NCBI RefSeq assembly: GCF_003696345.1
Contig: NZ_RFLX01000006.1
Span: 1-64,000, forward strand
Origin: Teichococcus wenyumeiae
GTDB lineage: Bacteria; Pseudomonadota; Alphaproteobacteria; Acetobacterales; Acetobacteraceae
DNA length: 64,000 nucleotides
Direction: 5' to 3'
How positions within the stretch are numbered: position 1 is the stretch's first letter; each line of letters begins with the position of its first letter. Below the pieces are notes generated by a model that saw only the letters and a list, made by a program, of their open reading frames with translations, did no database searches and was not told the origin of the DNA. Made by a program: the position numbers and the translations under genes. Shown here one piece after another: positions 16,387 through 24,375 of the stretch.

Positions 16387-17514
16387 TCATGGCATCACAA
16401 CCACATGACGCACCACTTCGCCGCGATCTAGGCGATCAAAGGCCGCATTGATGCCTTCCAGTGGCCCAGTCGAGGATAGCAACTTGTCTACAGGCAGCTT
16501 TCCGCTGCGGAACAGCGAGATGTAGCGTGGGATATCCCGTGACGGTACGCAACTGCCCATGTAGCTGCCGCGGATGACACGCTCCTCGGCCACGAGAGGC
16601 ACCGGAGGAATATGGAAGACGCTGTTGGGGCTTGCCAACCCCGCCGTGGCGGTGGTGCCGCCACGGCGCGTGAGGCGGAAGGCCAGTTCAAAGGCCGCCG
16701 CAGCGCCCGCCATCTCGACCGCATGATCAACACCCCCGTCCGTCAGTTCACGCACGGATTCCTGGATATCAGGATCATCCGCCAGGAAAGCATGCGTGGC
16801 GCCGAGGTCGCGCGCGATTCTGAGCTTCTCGGCAGAGAGGTCGATGGCGATGACCTGGCCTGCTCCAGCCGCAACCGCGCCCAGAACCGATGAAAGGCCG
16901 ACGCCACCGAGGCCAACCACCGCCACGCTCTGCCCCAGCCGAACGCCGCAGGTATTCAACACGGTGCCGACGCCGGTCATCACGGCGCAGCCGAACAGCG
17001 CCGCCTGAACCAAGGGGATCTCTTGATCGATCTTCACGATCGAACGGCGGTGGATCACCGAATACTCAGAGAAGGCGGATACACCGCTGTGGTGATTGAC
17101 CTCTGCACCGTCGCAGACGATGCGGCGCTTGCCGGAGAGCAGGGTGCCGGCCGCATTGGCGGCGTGTCCCGGCTGGCAGAGGGAGGCCCGGCCATCGGAG
17201 CAGGAAGGACAGTGGCCGCAGACCGGCAGGAAGGACATCACGACATGGTCGCCTGCGGCGAGGTCCGTCACCCCCGAACCCGTCTCCACCACCACGCCTG
17301 AAGCCTCGTGGCCCAGAGCGACAGGCAGGGGGCGGGGCCGGTCGCCATTGATGCCGGACAGGTCCGAATGGCAGAGGCCGGCCGCGGCGATCTTGACGAG
17401 AACTTCCTCCGGCCCTGGCGGCCGCAGCTCCACCTCCTCAATGCTCAGCGGCTGACTTTGCGCGTAGGGGCGGGAAAGGCCAGACTGGCGCAGGATGGCG
17501 GCACGTGTCTTCAT
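16387..17514 (-). CDS. Zinc-dependent alcohol dehydrogenase (MDR family)
   Basis: 375 residues. Catalytic zinc ligands are visible in GLCHSD and GHEASG with a further Cys in FGCAVMTGVG; the structural zinc site is C-x2-C-x2-C-x7-C (CGHCPSCSDGRASLC). The Rossmann motif is VVGLGGVGLSSVLG followed by Asp in AIDLS, so NAD is the likely cofactor. The domain order matches class III-like and aryl or acyclic alcohol dehydrogenases. It follows the SDR gene by three bases and they form a two-gene operon, suggesting stepwise oxidation of an alcohol. The exact substrate cannot be read. Confidence 0.9.
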   Translation of the reverse strand: MKTRAAILRQSGLSRPYAQSQPLSIEEVELRPPGPEEVLVKIAAAGLCHSDLSGINGDRPRPLPVALGHEASGVVVETGSGVTDLAAGDHVVMSFLPVCGHCPSCSDGRASLCQPGHAANAAGTLLSGKRRIVCDGAEVNHHSGVSAFSEYSVIHRRSIVKIDQEIPLVQAALFGCAVMTGVGTVLNTCGVRLGQSVAVVGLGGVGLSSVLGAVAAGAGQVIAIDLSAEKLRIARDLGATHAFLADDPDIQESVRELTDGGVDHAVEMAGAAAAFELAFRLTRRGGTTATAGLASPNSVFHIPPVPLVAEERVIRGSYMGSCVPSRDIPRYISLFRSGKLPVDKLLSSTGPLEGINAAFDRLDRGEVVRHVVVMP

Positions 17515-17517
17515 GAT

Positions 17518-18267
17518 TCAGACGGTCCTTCCGCCATCGACCTCAAGCACCACGCCGGTGACGAAATTGGCCTCGTCCGATGCCAGGTAAAGGCAGGCAC
17601 CCGCGATGTCTTCTGGCGTGGACAACCTGCCGAGCGGAATGGTGGCCAGGAACTTCGCGCGATTCTCCGGCGTGTCGGGCATGCCCATGAAGGATTCCAG
17701 CATGCCGGTCACGCCCATCACCGGCGCGACGCAGTTGACGCGGATCTTGTCCGGCGCCAGCTCCACCGCCATGGAACGGGAGAGCAGGTTCACCGCGCCT
17801 TTCGTGCCGTTGTACCAGGTCAGCCCCGGCCGGGGACGGATGCCGGCGGTGGAACCGATATTGATCATGACGCCGCCGCCCTGTTGCCGCATGCGCGGCA
17901 CCGCCGCCCGGGCCATGTGGAACAGGGATTTGACGTTGATGGCATAGACGCGATCGAATTCTTCCTCTGTTACGTCCAGCAGCGGCTTGTTGCGATGCGT
18001 CCAGCCGGCATTGTTGACGACGATGTCCAGCCGTCCGCCATGTGCGGCGGCCCTGGCCACCGCAGCCTCGGTATCGGCATGGGAGGTGACGTCACCCTGG
18101 AAAGCGGTGGCATTGGGGCCGATGGACTTAGCCACTTCCTCCGCGCCAGGGCCGTTCAGGTCCATGATGGTGACCTTGGCTCCCTGCTCGGCAAAGAGGC
18201 GGGCAATGCCGGTCCCGAAGCCAGAGGCGCCGCCGGTGACGAGCGCGGACTTGCCTGCAAGACGCAT
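17518..18267 (-). CDS. SDR-family oxidoreductase (3-oxoacyl-ACP reductase-like)
   Basis: 249 residues from ATG 18267, with GGAGGAA six bases upstream; an in-frame ATG at 18282 would place the ribosome binding site inside the gene. Classical SDR: TGGASGFGTGIARLFAEQGA (cofactor), Asp in TIMDLNG pointing to NAD, NNAG, a catalytic Ser in NIGSTAGIRP and YNGTK (Tyr-Lys). The C-terminus LASDEANFVTGVVLEVDGGRTV is typical. It likely oxidises or reduces a hydroxy or keto compound in step with the downstream alcohol dehydrogenase. Confidence 0.88.
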   Translation of the reverse strand: MRLAGKSALVTGGASGFGTGIARLFAEQGAKVTIMDLNGPGAEEVAKSIGPNATAFQGDVTSHADTEAAVARAAAHGGRLDIVVNNAGWTHRNKPLLDVTEEEFDRVYAINVKSLFHMARAAVPRMRQQGGGVMINIGSTAGIRPRPGLTWYNGTKGAVNLLSRSMAVELAPDKIRVNCVAPVMGVTGMLESFMGMPDTPENRAKFLATIPLGRLSTPEDIAGACLYLASDEANFVTGVVLEVDGGRTV

Positions 18268-18657
18268 GCTGTGTTCCTCCATTTCTGATGATCTACCCTG
18301 GACGTGGACGGTTTTGCCGCCTCTTGGGATGATGGTCTTCGCTGCCGCCGATGCCTAGAGCATCTTGATTGCCTTGTGAGGGCGTTTCACGTTTGAGCCG
18401 TGTGGAGGTGTGCCACTCACCTCGTGAGTTGACGACCTGATACGCGCATGAAAGACTGCCAGGAAAATGACAGAAGTGTCACAGGGAGGATAACATGCGC
18501 TCCGAGATTCCCCGGATTCCGCTGGTTCTGCCTTGCCTTTCTCTAGGGCATCCTGCGTGAACAGGATGCCTTCCGCAGGGAAAGGTACCCTTACTGGAAC
18601 GGCGTAGGACGCTGTGGCCGCAACGCTGAGTATCCTGGTCTGAAGGAGTACCGCTCG
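18268..18657. other. Divergent promoter region between the SDR gene and livH
   Basis: A 390-base gap between a leftward and a rightward operon. The notable element is a perfect hairpin at 18547-18570. A second small dyad, AAGG-TACC-CTT, follows near 18583. The livH ribosome binding site AAGGAG lies nine bases before its ATG. I see no coding frame. Confidence 0.5.
18547..18570 (+). promoter_or_regulatory. Perfect hairpin upstream of livH
   Basis: GGCATCCTG-CGTGAA-CAGGATGCC forms a 9-bp perfect stem with a 6-base loop, 88 bases before livH. There is no T-run after it, so it is less likely a simple terminator; an attenuator or a protein-binding dyad are possible. Confidence 0.4.
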
Positions 18658-19593
18658 ATGCTGGCGTGGCTCTCCGATAATGGTTTGCTGCTCGGCCTGG
18701 CGGTTCTGGATGGTCTCGCCTCTGCCGCCTCTATCTTCATGGTCGCTGTCGGCCTGAATCTCGTCTTTGGCGTGATGCGTATCCTGAACGTGGCCCATGG
18801 CAGCCTTTACGCGATCGGCGCCTATAGCGCCGCATCCCTTACGCTGTTCCTGACCTCGCGGGGCCTGCCGGGATGGCTCTGCTATCCCGCCCTGGTAATC
18901 GCCGCCGCGCTCGTCGGCGCCATTCTGGGGCCGCTGATCGAGCGCGTGCTGCTGAAGCGGGTCCAGAACCAGGAGCCGGTCCTGCAACTGCTGGTGACCT
19001 TCGCGCTGTTCATGATCCTGGAGGATGTTCAGAAGCTCATCTGGGGTGTGCAGCCCGTCTCCAACGATACCCCGATGCGCCTGCTGGGCACGGTGGATGT
19101 GCCCTTCGGCACGGACGTCATCCCTTATACCGCCTACCAGCTTTACGTGCTGCCGGGCGTTGCGCTTCTAACCCTGGTTGGCTTGGCCTGGTTCATGCGG
19201 CGCACCCTGGCGGGACGTGTGATTGTAGCCGTGACGACCGACCGGGAGGCCGCGACATCCCAGGGTATCGATGCCGCGAAGGTCACCATGCTGACCTTCA
19301 CCTTCGGTGCCGCCCTCGCGGCATTGGGCGGGGCGCTGGCTTCGCCCATGACATCCATGGTGCCGGGCGTCGGCGCCTCCACCATCGTGCTCTCCTTCGC
19401 GGTCGTCGCGACAGCCGGGCTGGGGCAGATCGAGGGCGCCGCCATCGCCGCCGTGATGATCGGCCTTGGCCGCTCCATCGCCGTTTATCTGGAGCCGGAA
19501 CTGGAAGTCGTGGTCCCCTACCTGATCATGGTGCTGGTTCTGCTGGTGCGCCCGCAGGGGCTGTTCGGCGTGACGGAGACACGGCGCATATGA
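18658..19593 (+). CDS. livH: Branched-chain-type ABC transporter permease LivH
   Basis: 311 residues, about eight membrane segments. The family motif GLNLVFGVMRILNVAHGSLYAIGAY sits near residues 30-55 and a C-terminal FAVVATAGLGQIEGAAIAAVMIG loop is characteristic of LivH. It forms the transmembrane pore with LivM, driven by LivG and LivF. The ATG has AAGGAG nine bases upstream. The stop overlaps the livM start (ATGA). Confidence 0.93.
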   Translation: MLAWLSDNGLLLGLAVLDGLASAASIFMVAVGLNLVFGVMRILNVAHGSLYAIGAYSAASLTLFLTSRGLPGWLCYPALVIAAALVGAILGPLIERVLLKRVQNQEPVLQLLVTFALFMILEDVQKLIWGVQPVSNDTPMRLLGTVDVPFGTDVIPYTAYQLYVLPGVALLTLVGLAWFMRRTLAGRVIVAVTTDREAATSQGIDAAKVTMLTFTFGAALAALGGALASPMTSMVPGVGASTIVLSFAVVATAGLGQIEGAAIAAVMIGLGRSIAVYLEPELEVVVPYLIMVLVLLVRPQGLFGVTETRRI

Positions 19594-20531
19594 CAGGCCG
19601 CCTGGAAATCCTCGCCGCCATCCTGGGTGCGGCATTGCTGGTGCTGCTGGCCTGGGCCGTGCCATGGCTGCGTTTCGTGCTGACCATCGCCCTGGCCAAG
19701 GGCATCACGGTGCTGGGTATCCTGCTGCTGCTGCGCGCAGGGCAGGTGAGCTTCGGCCACGCCATGTATGTCGCCATCGCCGCCTACGCGGTGGCCTTCG
19801 TGGCGCCGCAGATGCGGGAAGCGCTGCTGCTGCTGCCCATGGCGGCACTCGTCTCCGCACTGGCCGGTCTGATCATCGGCCTTTTCGTCATGCGGTACCG
19901 CGAGATCTTCTTCGGCATGCTGAATCTCGCGCTCAGCATGGTGTTCTACTCGTTGCTGGAGAAGCTCTACACCATCACCCATGGCACGGACGGCATCCGC
20001 CTGCCCATGCCCACCTTCCTGGGCGTGGAACTCACCGGCGCCTCCTATGACTGGGCGGTCTTCACGCTGGCGCTGGTCCTGGCCGTCGGCTTCGCCATCT
20101 TCATCCGCATCTACCTCGCGGCGCCGCTGGGGCAGGCCCTGGCGGGCATCAAGACGCGGGAAGCGCGGCTGGAATTCATGGGCGTGCCGGCGCGTTACGT
20201 GTTGCTCTCCGCCTATGTGCTCTCGGCCCTGATGGCGGGCTGCGGCGGCAGCCTCGTGGCGCTCACCAGCCGCCATGTCACGCCGGCCCTGGCCTATTGG
20301 ACGGCCTCGGGAGAGCTGGTCTTCATTGCCATCCTTGGCGGCGCCGGCAGCGTGCTGGGCGCCTTCCTGGGGGCCGTGGTCTATGAGCTGACGCGGGTCT
20401 ATGCCGCGGCCAACCTCGCCGATGCCTGGCAGCTCATCCTGGGCTTGGTGCTGCTGCTGGTCATCCTCTTCGCGCCGGGGGGACTGGTGGGCATGGCCCG
20501 TGGCCTGCTGGGCCGGAGGAAGGTTGCATGA
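19590..20531 (+). CDS. livM: Branched-chain-type ABC transporter permease LivM
   Basis: 313 residues with about nine to ten hydrophobic segments. LivM marks: LLRAGQVSFGHAMYVAIAAYAV, GTDGIRLPMPTFLG and AFLGAVVYELTRVYAAA, plus the cytosolic coupling region AGIKTREARLEFMGVPA that contacts the ATPases. The start ATG is in the ATGA overlap with livH, and its own stop overlaps livG by four bases, so all subunits are translationally coupled. Confidence 0.93.
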   Translation: MTGRLEILAAILGAALLVLLAWAVPWLRFVLTIALAKGITVLGILLLLRAGQVSFGHAMYVAIAAYAVAFVAPQMREALLLLPMAALVSALAGLIIGLFVMRYREIFFGMLNLALSMVFYSLLEKLYTITHGTDGIRLPMPTFLGVELTGASYDWAVFTLALVLAVGFAIFIRIYLAAPLGQALAGIKTREARLEFMGVPARYVLLSAYVLSALMAGCGGSLVALTSRHVTPALAYWTASGELVFIAILGGAGSVLGAFLGAVVYELTRVYAAANLADAWQLILGLVLLLVILFAPGGLVGMARGLLGRRKVA

Positions 20532-21298
20532 GCGTGCTGCTCTCCGCGCAGGATCTGTGGCTGGCCTTCGGCGGGGTGAAGGCCGCCGATGGCATCAACC
20601 TGGATGTGCTGGAGCGTGAGTTCCTCGCCATCATCGGCCCCAATGGCGCCGGCAAGACCACCTTCATCAACATGAGCACCGGCTACCTGCGGCCTCAGGC
20701 TGGCTCGATCACCTACCGCGGCCGGCAGGTGCTGGGCATGAAGCCGCGTGACATCGTCCGCATGGGCATCGCGCGCTCCTTCCAGCTGCCGCAGCTCTTC
20801 ACCGAGCATACGGTGCTGGAGAACGCGGCCCTGGCCGTGGCGGCGCGGGAAGGGGTCTTCTCCATCTTCCGCCCCCTGCTGCGCCCTGCCTTTCGCGAGG
20901 AGGCGGAGGATCTCCTCAACCGCTTCGGCCTGATGCCAAATGCCCATCAGCGTGCCGATGCACTGAACGAAGGCACGCGCAAGCTGGCCGACATCGCCAT
21001 GGCGGTGGCCATGCGGCCGCAGTTGCTGCTGATGGACGAGCCCACCAGCGGTGTCGCCGCCGCCGACAAGATGGCGGTGGTGGAGACCCTGGCGCGGGTT
21101 CTGCGGGATGCCGGGGTCACGGCGGTTTTCGTCGAGCATGACATGGATGTGGTCGCCCGCATCGCTGACCGTGTGGCGGTCTGGGGCCAGGGCAGAATCG
21201 CCGCGCTGGGGCCGCCGGAGCAGGTCCTGTCGGACCCGGTGGTGCAGCGCGAGGTCATCGGCATCCGTCCCGGCGAGGCGCCCCATGCTGCGGCTTGA
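20528..21298 (+). CDS. livG: Branched-chain-type ABC transporter ATPase LivG
   Basis: 256 residues. Walker A is GPNGAGKTT, Walker B LLLMDEPTSG, and the switch His is in VFVEHDMDVV. The C-terminal LivG/BCA-like tail is present (LSDPVVQREVIGI). The ABC signature, normally LSYGEQ or LSHG, reads LNEGTRKLADIAMAVA: the key Gly remains but Ser is lost. It hydrolyses ATP with LivF to drive import. Confidence 0.93.
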   Translation: MSVLLSAQDLWLAFGGVKAADGINLDVLEREFLAIIGPNGAGKTTFINMSTGYLRPQAGSITYRGRQVLGMKPRDIVRMGIARSFQLPQLFTEHTVLENAALAVAAREGVFSIFRPLLRPAFREEAEDLLNRFGLMPNAHQRADALNEGTRKLADIAMAVAMRPQLLLMDEPTSGVAAADKMAVVETLARVLRDAGVTAVFVEHDMDVVARIADRVAVWGQGRIAALGPPEQVLSDPVVQREVIGIRPGEAPHAAA

Positions 21299-21947
21299 GC
21301 AGGTCTCGGTGGACATCGCCGGGGCACCGGTGCTGCGCGGCGTGGATCTGGCGGTGCCGGCCGGCGCGCGCGTGGCGCTGATCGGCCGCAATGGCGCCGG
21401 CAAGACCACCACCCTGCGCACTCTGATGGGCCTGCTGCCGGTCCGCGGCGGCCAGATCACGATCGACGGCAAGGCCTGCGCTGAGGCGCCTGCGCACCAG
21501 CGCGCCTCGCTTGGGATCGGCTATGCGCCGGAGGAGCGGCGGCTCTTCGGCAGCTTCACGGTGCTGGAGAACCTGCGCCTGCCGGCGGAGGTGCTGAAGC
21601 TGCCCGAGCAGGAGTTGAACCGGCGGCTGGAGATGGTCTTCGGCCTGCTGCCGGAGTTGCGGGACTTCGGCCCGCGCAAGGCCGCCGGCCTTTCCGGTGG
21701 CCAGGGCAAGATGGTGGCGCTGGGGCGTGCCCTGATGGTGGGCACCCGCGCCGTGCTGCTGGATGAACCCTTCCAGGGCCTCGCCCCGGCGCTGGCGCTT
21801 CGCTATGCCGAGGCTCTGGGCCGCCTGCGCACCGCCTTGCCGGATGTCGCCATCCTCATCACCGAGAGCAGCCCGGCCTTGCTGCAATCCCTGGTGGACC
21901 AGACCTTCGTCATCGAACGGGGCGAGATACAAGCCGGACAGGCCTGA
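21285..21947 (+). CDS. livF: Branched-chain-type ABC transporter ATPase LivF
   Basis: 220 residues. Walker A GRNGAGKTTTLRTLMGLLP, Q-loop region GYAPEERRLF, a normal signature LSGGQGKMVALGRAL and Walker B AVLLDEPFQGLAP. The switch His near ILITESSPALL is replaced by Ser, and the protein is slightly shorter than common LivF (about 235). The gene starts 14 bases inside livG. Last gene of the permease block; a hairpin overlaps its stop. Confidence 0.92.
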   Translation: MLRLEQVSVDIAGAPVLRGVDLAVPAGARVALIGRNGAGKTTTLRTLMGLLPVRGGQITIDGKACAEAPAHQRASLGIGYAPEERRLFGSFTVLENLRLPAEVLKLPEQELNRRLEMVFGLLPELRDFGPRKAAGLSGGQGKMVALGRALMVGTRAVLLDEPFQGLAPALALRYAEALGRLRTALPDVAILITESSPALLQSLVDQTFVIERGEIQAGQA

Positions 21948-21955
21948 AGCCTGTC
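21937..21955. terminator. Bidirectional hairpin between livF and the LysR gene
   Basis: GACAGGC-CTGAA-GCCTGTC forms a 7-bp perfect stem with a 5-base loop over the livF stop codon, ten bases before the convergent LysR stop. Position fits a shared terminator; no U-tract is present. Confidence 0.6.
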
Positions 21956-21964
21956 AGGAGGGGT

Positions 21965-22870
21965 TCAGGTGGAGGGACCCGCCCGCCTGGCGCGCTCCAG
22001 CACCAGTCGGGTGAAGGCGCTGGTCACCTCCTGCGCGGTGTCGGTCTGGTGAACCAGGCTCAGATCGGCACGGGGCGCGGGGCCGCGCAGGGGGCGGTAG
22101 GTGACACCTTCCGCCAGCAACTGCCCCATGGAGGCTGGCACCAGCGAAATGCCGATGCCGCTGGCAATCAGCGTGACGGTGGAGGCCATCTGCGGCGCCT
22201 CCTGCGCCACGCGCGGGCTGAAGCCGGCGGCCTCGCAGGCCTCGACGATGGCATCGTACAGGGCCCGCCCGTTGCGGCGCGGGTAGAGAATAAAGGACTC
22301 TCCCTTCAGCGCCGTCAGGGGGATGCTGCGCCGCCCGGCCAGCGGATGGCCCGCCGGCAGCGCCACCAGCATCTCCTCCCGCAGCAGCAGGCGGCAGGGC
22401 AACTGGCCGGTCTCGCCCGATGCGGGGCGGATAAAGGCGACATCGAGCCGGTGCGTCTGGAAGCCCTCCAGCAACTGCGCTGTCGTGGCCTCCATTAACT
22501 CCACCCGGACATCCGGATAGGCTTGCCGGTAATCCCGGATGCTGGCGGTGACAAAGGGGTTGAAGGAGGCGGAGGGCGTGAAGCCGATGCGCAGCAGCCC
22601 CAACTCACCCCAGGCGGCGCGACGCGCGTTCAGCACCGCCTGTTCGCTGCGGGCCAGGATCTCCTTGGCATCCCGCAGCATCCGCTGCCCGGCCGCCGTC
22701 AGCGCGACACCACGCGGCAGGCGGTCGAACAAGGGCGCGCCGACTTCCCGCTCCAGTTGCTGGATCTGTTGGCTGAGCGGCGGCTGCCCCAGGCCCAGGC
22801 GGCTGGCGGCGCGCGTGAAGCTCAGTTCCTCGGCGACGGCGATGAAGTAGCGGAGATGGCGGAGATCCAT
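21965..22870 (-). CDS. LysR-family regulator (candidate RipR-like)
   Basis: 301 residues. The HTH is at residues 1-60 (MDLRHLRYFIAVAEELSFTRAASRLGLGQPPLSQQIQQLE), followed by a LysR effector domain (LLRIGFTPSASFNPFVTASIRDYR, ALPAGHPLAGRRSIPL). It sits between the liv block and the divergent Liv receptor/CoA-transferase operon, and likely controls the latter. In Pseudomonas the itaconate genes are controlled by a LysR called RipR; here the position is similar, but identity is not shown. ATG 22870 is chosen as the start before the HTH. Confidence 0.9.
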   Translation of the reverse strand: MDLRHLRYFIAVAEELSFTRAASRLGLGQPPLSQQIQQLEREVGAPLFDRLPRGVALTAAGQRMLRDAKEILARSEQAVLNARRAAWGELGLLRIGFTPSASFNPFVTASIRDYRQAYPDVRVELMEATTAQLLEGFQTHRLDVAFIRPASGETGQLPCRLLLREEMLVALPAGHPLAGRRSIPLTALKGESFILYPRRNGRALYDAIVEACEAAGFSPRVAQEAPQMASTVTLIASGIGISLVPASMGQLLAEGVTYRPLRGPAPRADLSLVHQTDTAQEVTSAFTRLVLERARRAGPST

Positions 22871-22894
22871 ATCCCGGACCATGGAGGTTGCAGC

Positions 22895-22912
22895 GGTTCC
22901 ATATATTGGACC
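22895..22912. promoter_or_regulatory. Candidate operator in the LysR/Liv-receptor intergenic region
   Basis: GGTTCCATATATTGGACC is an imperfect 18-base dyad (GGTtCCA/TGGaCC) between the divergent LysR start (22870) and receptor start (22981). It contains the 11-mer GTTCCATATAT also found upstream of the nine-gene operon (16179-16189). Operator function is inferred. Confidence 0.45.
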
Positions 22913-22980
22913 TATGGGAGAATCAGTGCCAGTCTCCGTGCCAGAGCCGCTCAAGCGGCCGCCGTCCTGGAGGAGCGTCC

Positions 22981-24315
22981 ATGAGAAGCGTCAATCCGCC
23001 TGTGTCCCGTCGAAGGCTGCTGCAATCCGGGCTGGGGGCCGGCAGCCTGCTGCTGGCCGGGCGTCCGGCCCATGCGCAGGCGCAGGCCCAGAAGCCGGCC
23101 GAGGTCAAGGTCGGCATCGCCACCTTCCTGTCCGGCCCCTCCAGCGTCTTCGGCGTGCCGGGACGCCAGGCGGCCGAATTGCTGTTCGACGAGCTGAACG
23201 CCGCTGGCGGCATCGCCGGGGTGAAGGCACGGCCGATCTTTGTCGATGAAGGCCCGGGCGTGGACCATTTCGCCGGCGAGTTCCGCCGTCTCGTGCAGAG
23301 CGAGAACGTCAACATCATCTTCTCCGCCATCTCCTCGGCGGATTGCCTGGCCTGCGCGCCGCTGGCCGATGAGCTGAAGCGCCCGACGCTGCTCTGGGAT
23401 TGTGGCACCCAGCGGATCTTCGAGGATGCCAAGTACGACTATGCCTATCGCACCGGCGCCAACGCCACGCCCGAGGTGCTGTCGGCCCTGCTGTACCTGC
23501 TGAAGACGAAGCCGGAGTTCCGCAGCGTGGCCGTGGTGAACCAGGATTACGCCTGGGGCCGCGATTCCTGGGATATCTTCCGCACGGGCCTGCAGACGCT
23601 GAAGCCGGGCGTGCGCGTCGCCGCCGAGCTTTTCCCGCGCTTCGGCGCCACGGATTTCTCGAGCGAGATCACGCGGCTCCTGGCGCTGCGGCCGGATGTG
23701 ATCCTCTCCACGTCCTGGGGCGGAGACCTCGATACCTTCATCCGTCAGGCGGCAGACCGGAAGCTGTTCGACCGCAGCACCTTCGTGCTGCCGCTGGCGG
23801 AATCCTCGCTGGAGCGGGTGGGCAAGGTGCTGCCCGCCGGGCACATCATCGGCTCGCGCGGAGACCACTGGTTCCTGCACCCATCGCCGGCCGACCCGGC
23901 GCTGCTCAAGAACTTCACCGAGAACTACCGCAAGCGCTTCAACAGCTATCCGATCTATTCCTGCCATCACATGGCGCAGGCCGTCTTCGCCATGAAAGCC
24001 GGGTATGAGAAGGCGCTGGCCGCCAAAGGCGGGCAGTGGCCGACCGATGCCGAGCTGGCCGCCGCCTTCAAGGGACTGACCTTCCCCTCGCTGACCTCCT
24101 CCATCACCATCCGCCCGGACGGGCAGGGGCTGGAGGACCAGCTGATCGGCACCACTCTGCACACCGACCGGTATCCCTTCCCGGTGATGACCGACATGGT
24201 CATCTTTCCGGCGGCATCGGTCACCACCCCGGTGGGGCAGAAGAGCCTGGACTGGCTCAAGACCCTGAAGCCCGACATGCTGGACAACATGGCCCAGCCC
24301 GTCGCCTTCCGCTGA
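22981..24315 (+). CDS. Liv-type ABC transporter substrate-binding protein
   Basis: 444 residues from ATG 22981, with GGAGGAG five bases upstream. A Tat-like signal peptide (SRRRLLQSGLGAGSLLLAG) ends near AHAQA. The mature type I binding fold shows VKVGIATFLSGPSSVFGVPG, FVDEGPGVDHFAGEFRRLVQ and NQDYAWGRDSWDIF. As a dedicated receptor directly upstream of a CoA transferase it probably serves the LivHMGF genes and binds a carboxylate rather than leucine; this is inference. A hairpin separates it from the next gene. Confidence 0.9.
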   Translation: MRSVNPPVSRRRLLQSGLGAGSLLLAGRPAHAQAQAQKPAEVKVGIATFLSGPSSVFGVPGRQAAELLFDELNAAGGIAGVKARPIFVDEGPGVDHFAGEFRRLVQSENVNIIFSAISSADCLACAPLADELKRPTLLWDCGTQRIFEDAKYDYAYRTGANATPEVLSALLYLLKTKPEFRSVAVVNQDYAWGRDSWDIFRTGLQTLKPGVRVAAELFPRFGATDFSSEITRLLALRPDVILSTSWGGDLDTFIRQAADRKLFDRSTFVLPLAESSLERVGKVLPAGHIIGSRGDHWFLHPSPADPALLKNFTENYRKRFNSYPIYSCHHMAQAVFAMKAGYEKALAAKGGQWPTDAELAAAFKGLTFPSLTSSITIRPDGQGLEDQLIGTTLHTDRYPFPVMTDMVIFPAASVTTPVGQKSLDWLKTLKPDMLDNMAQPVAFR

Positions 24316-24322
24316 CCGCGCG

Positions 24323-24344
24323 GGGGCGGGCACAATCCCGCCCC
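24323..24344 (+). terminator. Hairpin after the Liv receptor gene
   Basis: GGGGCGGG-CACAAT-CCCGCCCC, an 8-bp stem with a 6-base loop, lies eight bases after the receptor stop and 32 bases before the CoA-transferase start. It may partly stop transcription, giving more receptor than enzymes. Confidence 0.5.
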
Positions 24345-24375
24345 TGGCCTTACCACTGGCTAGGATAACCGGACG

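Noticed and set aside
18356-18400. AT-richer stretch starting TAGAGCATCTTGATTG as remnant of an insertion sequence
   Set aside because: No inverted partner, target duplication or transposase remnant was found around it.
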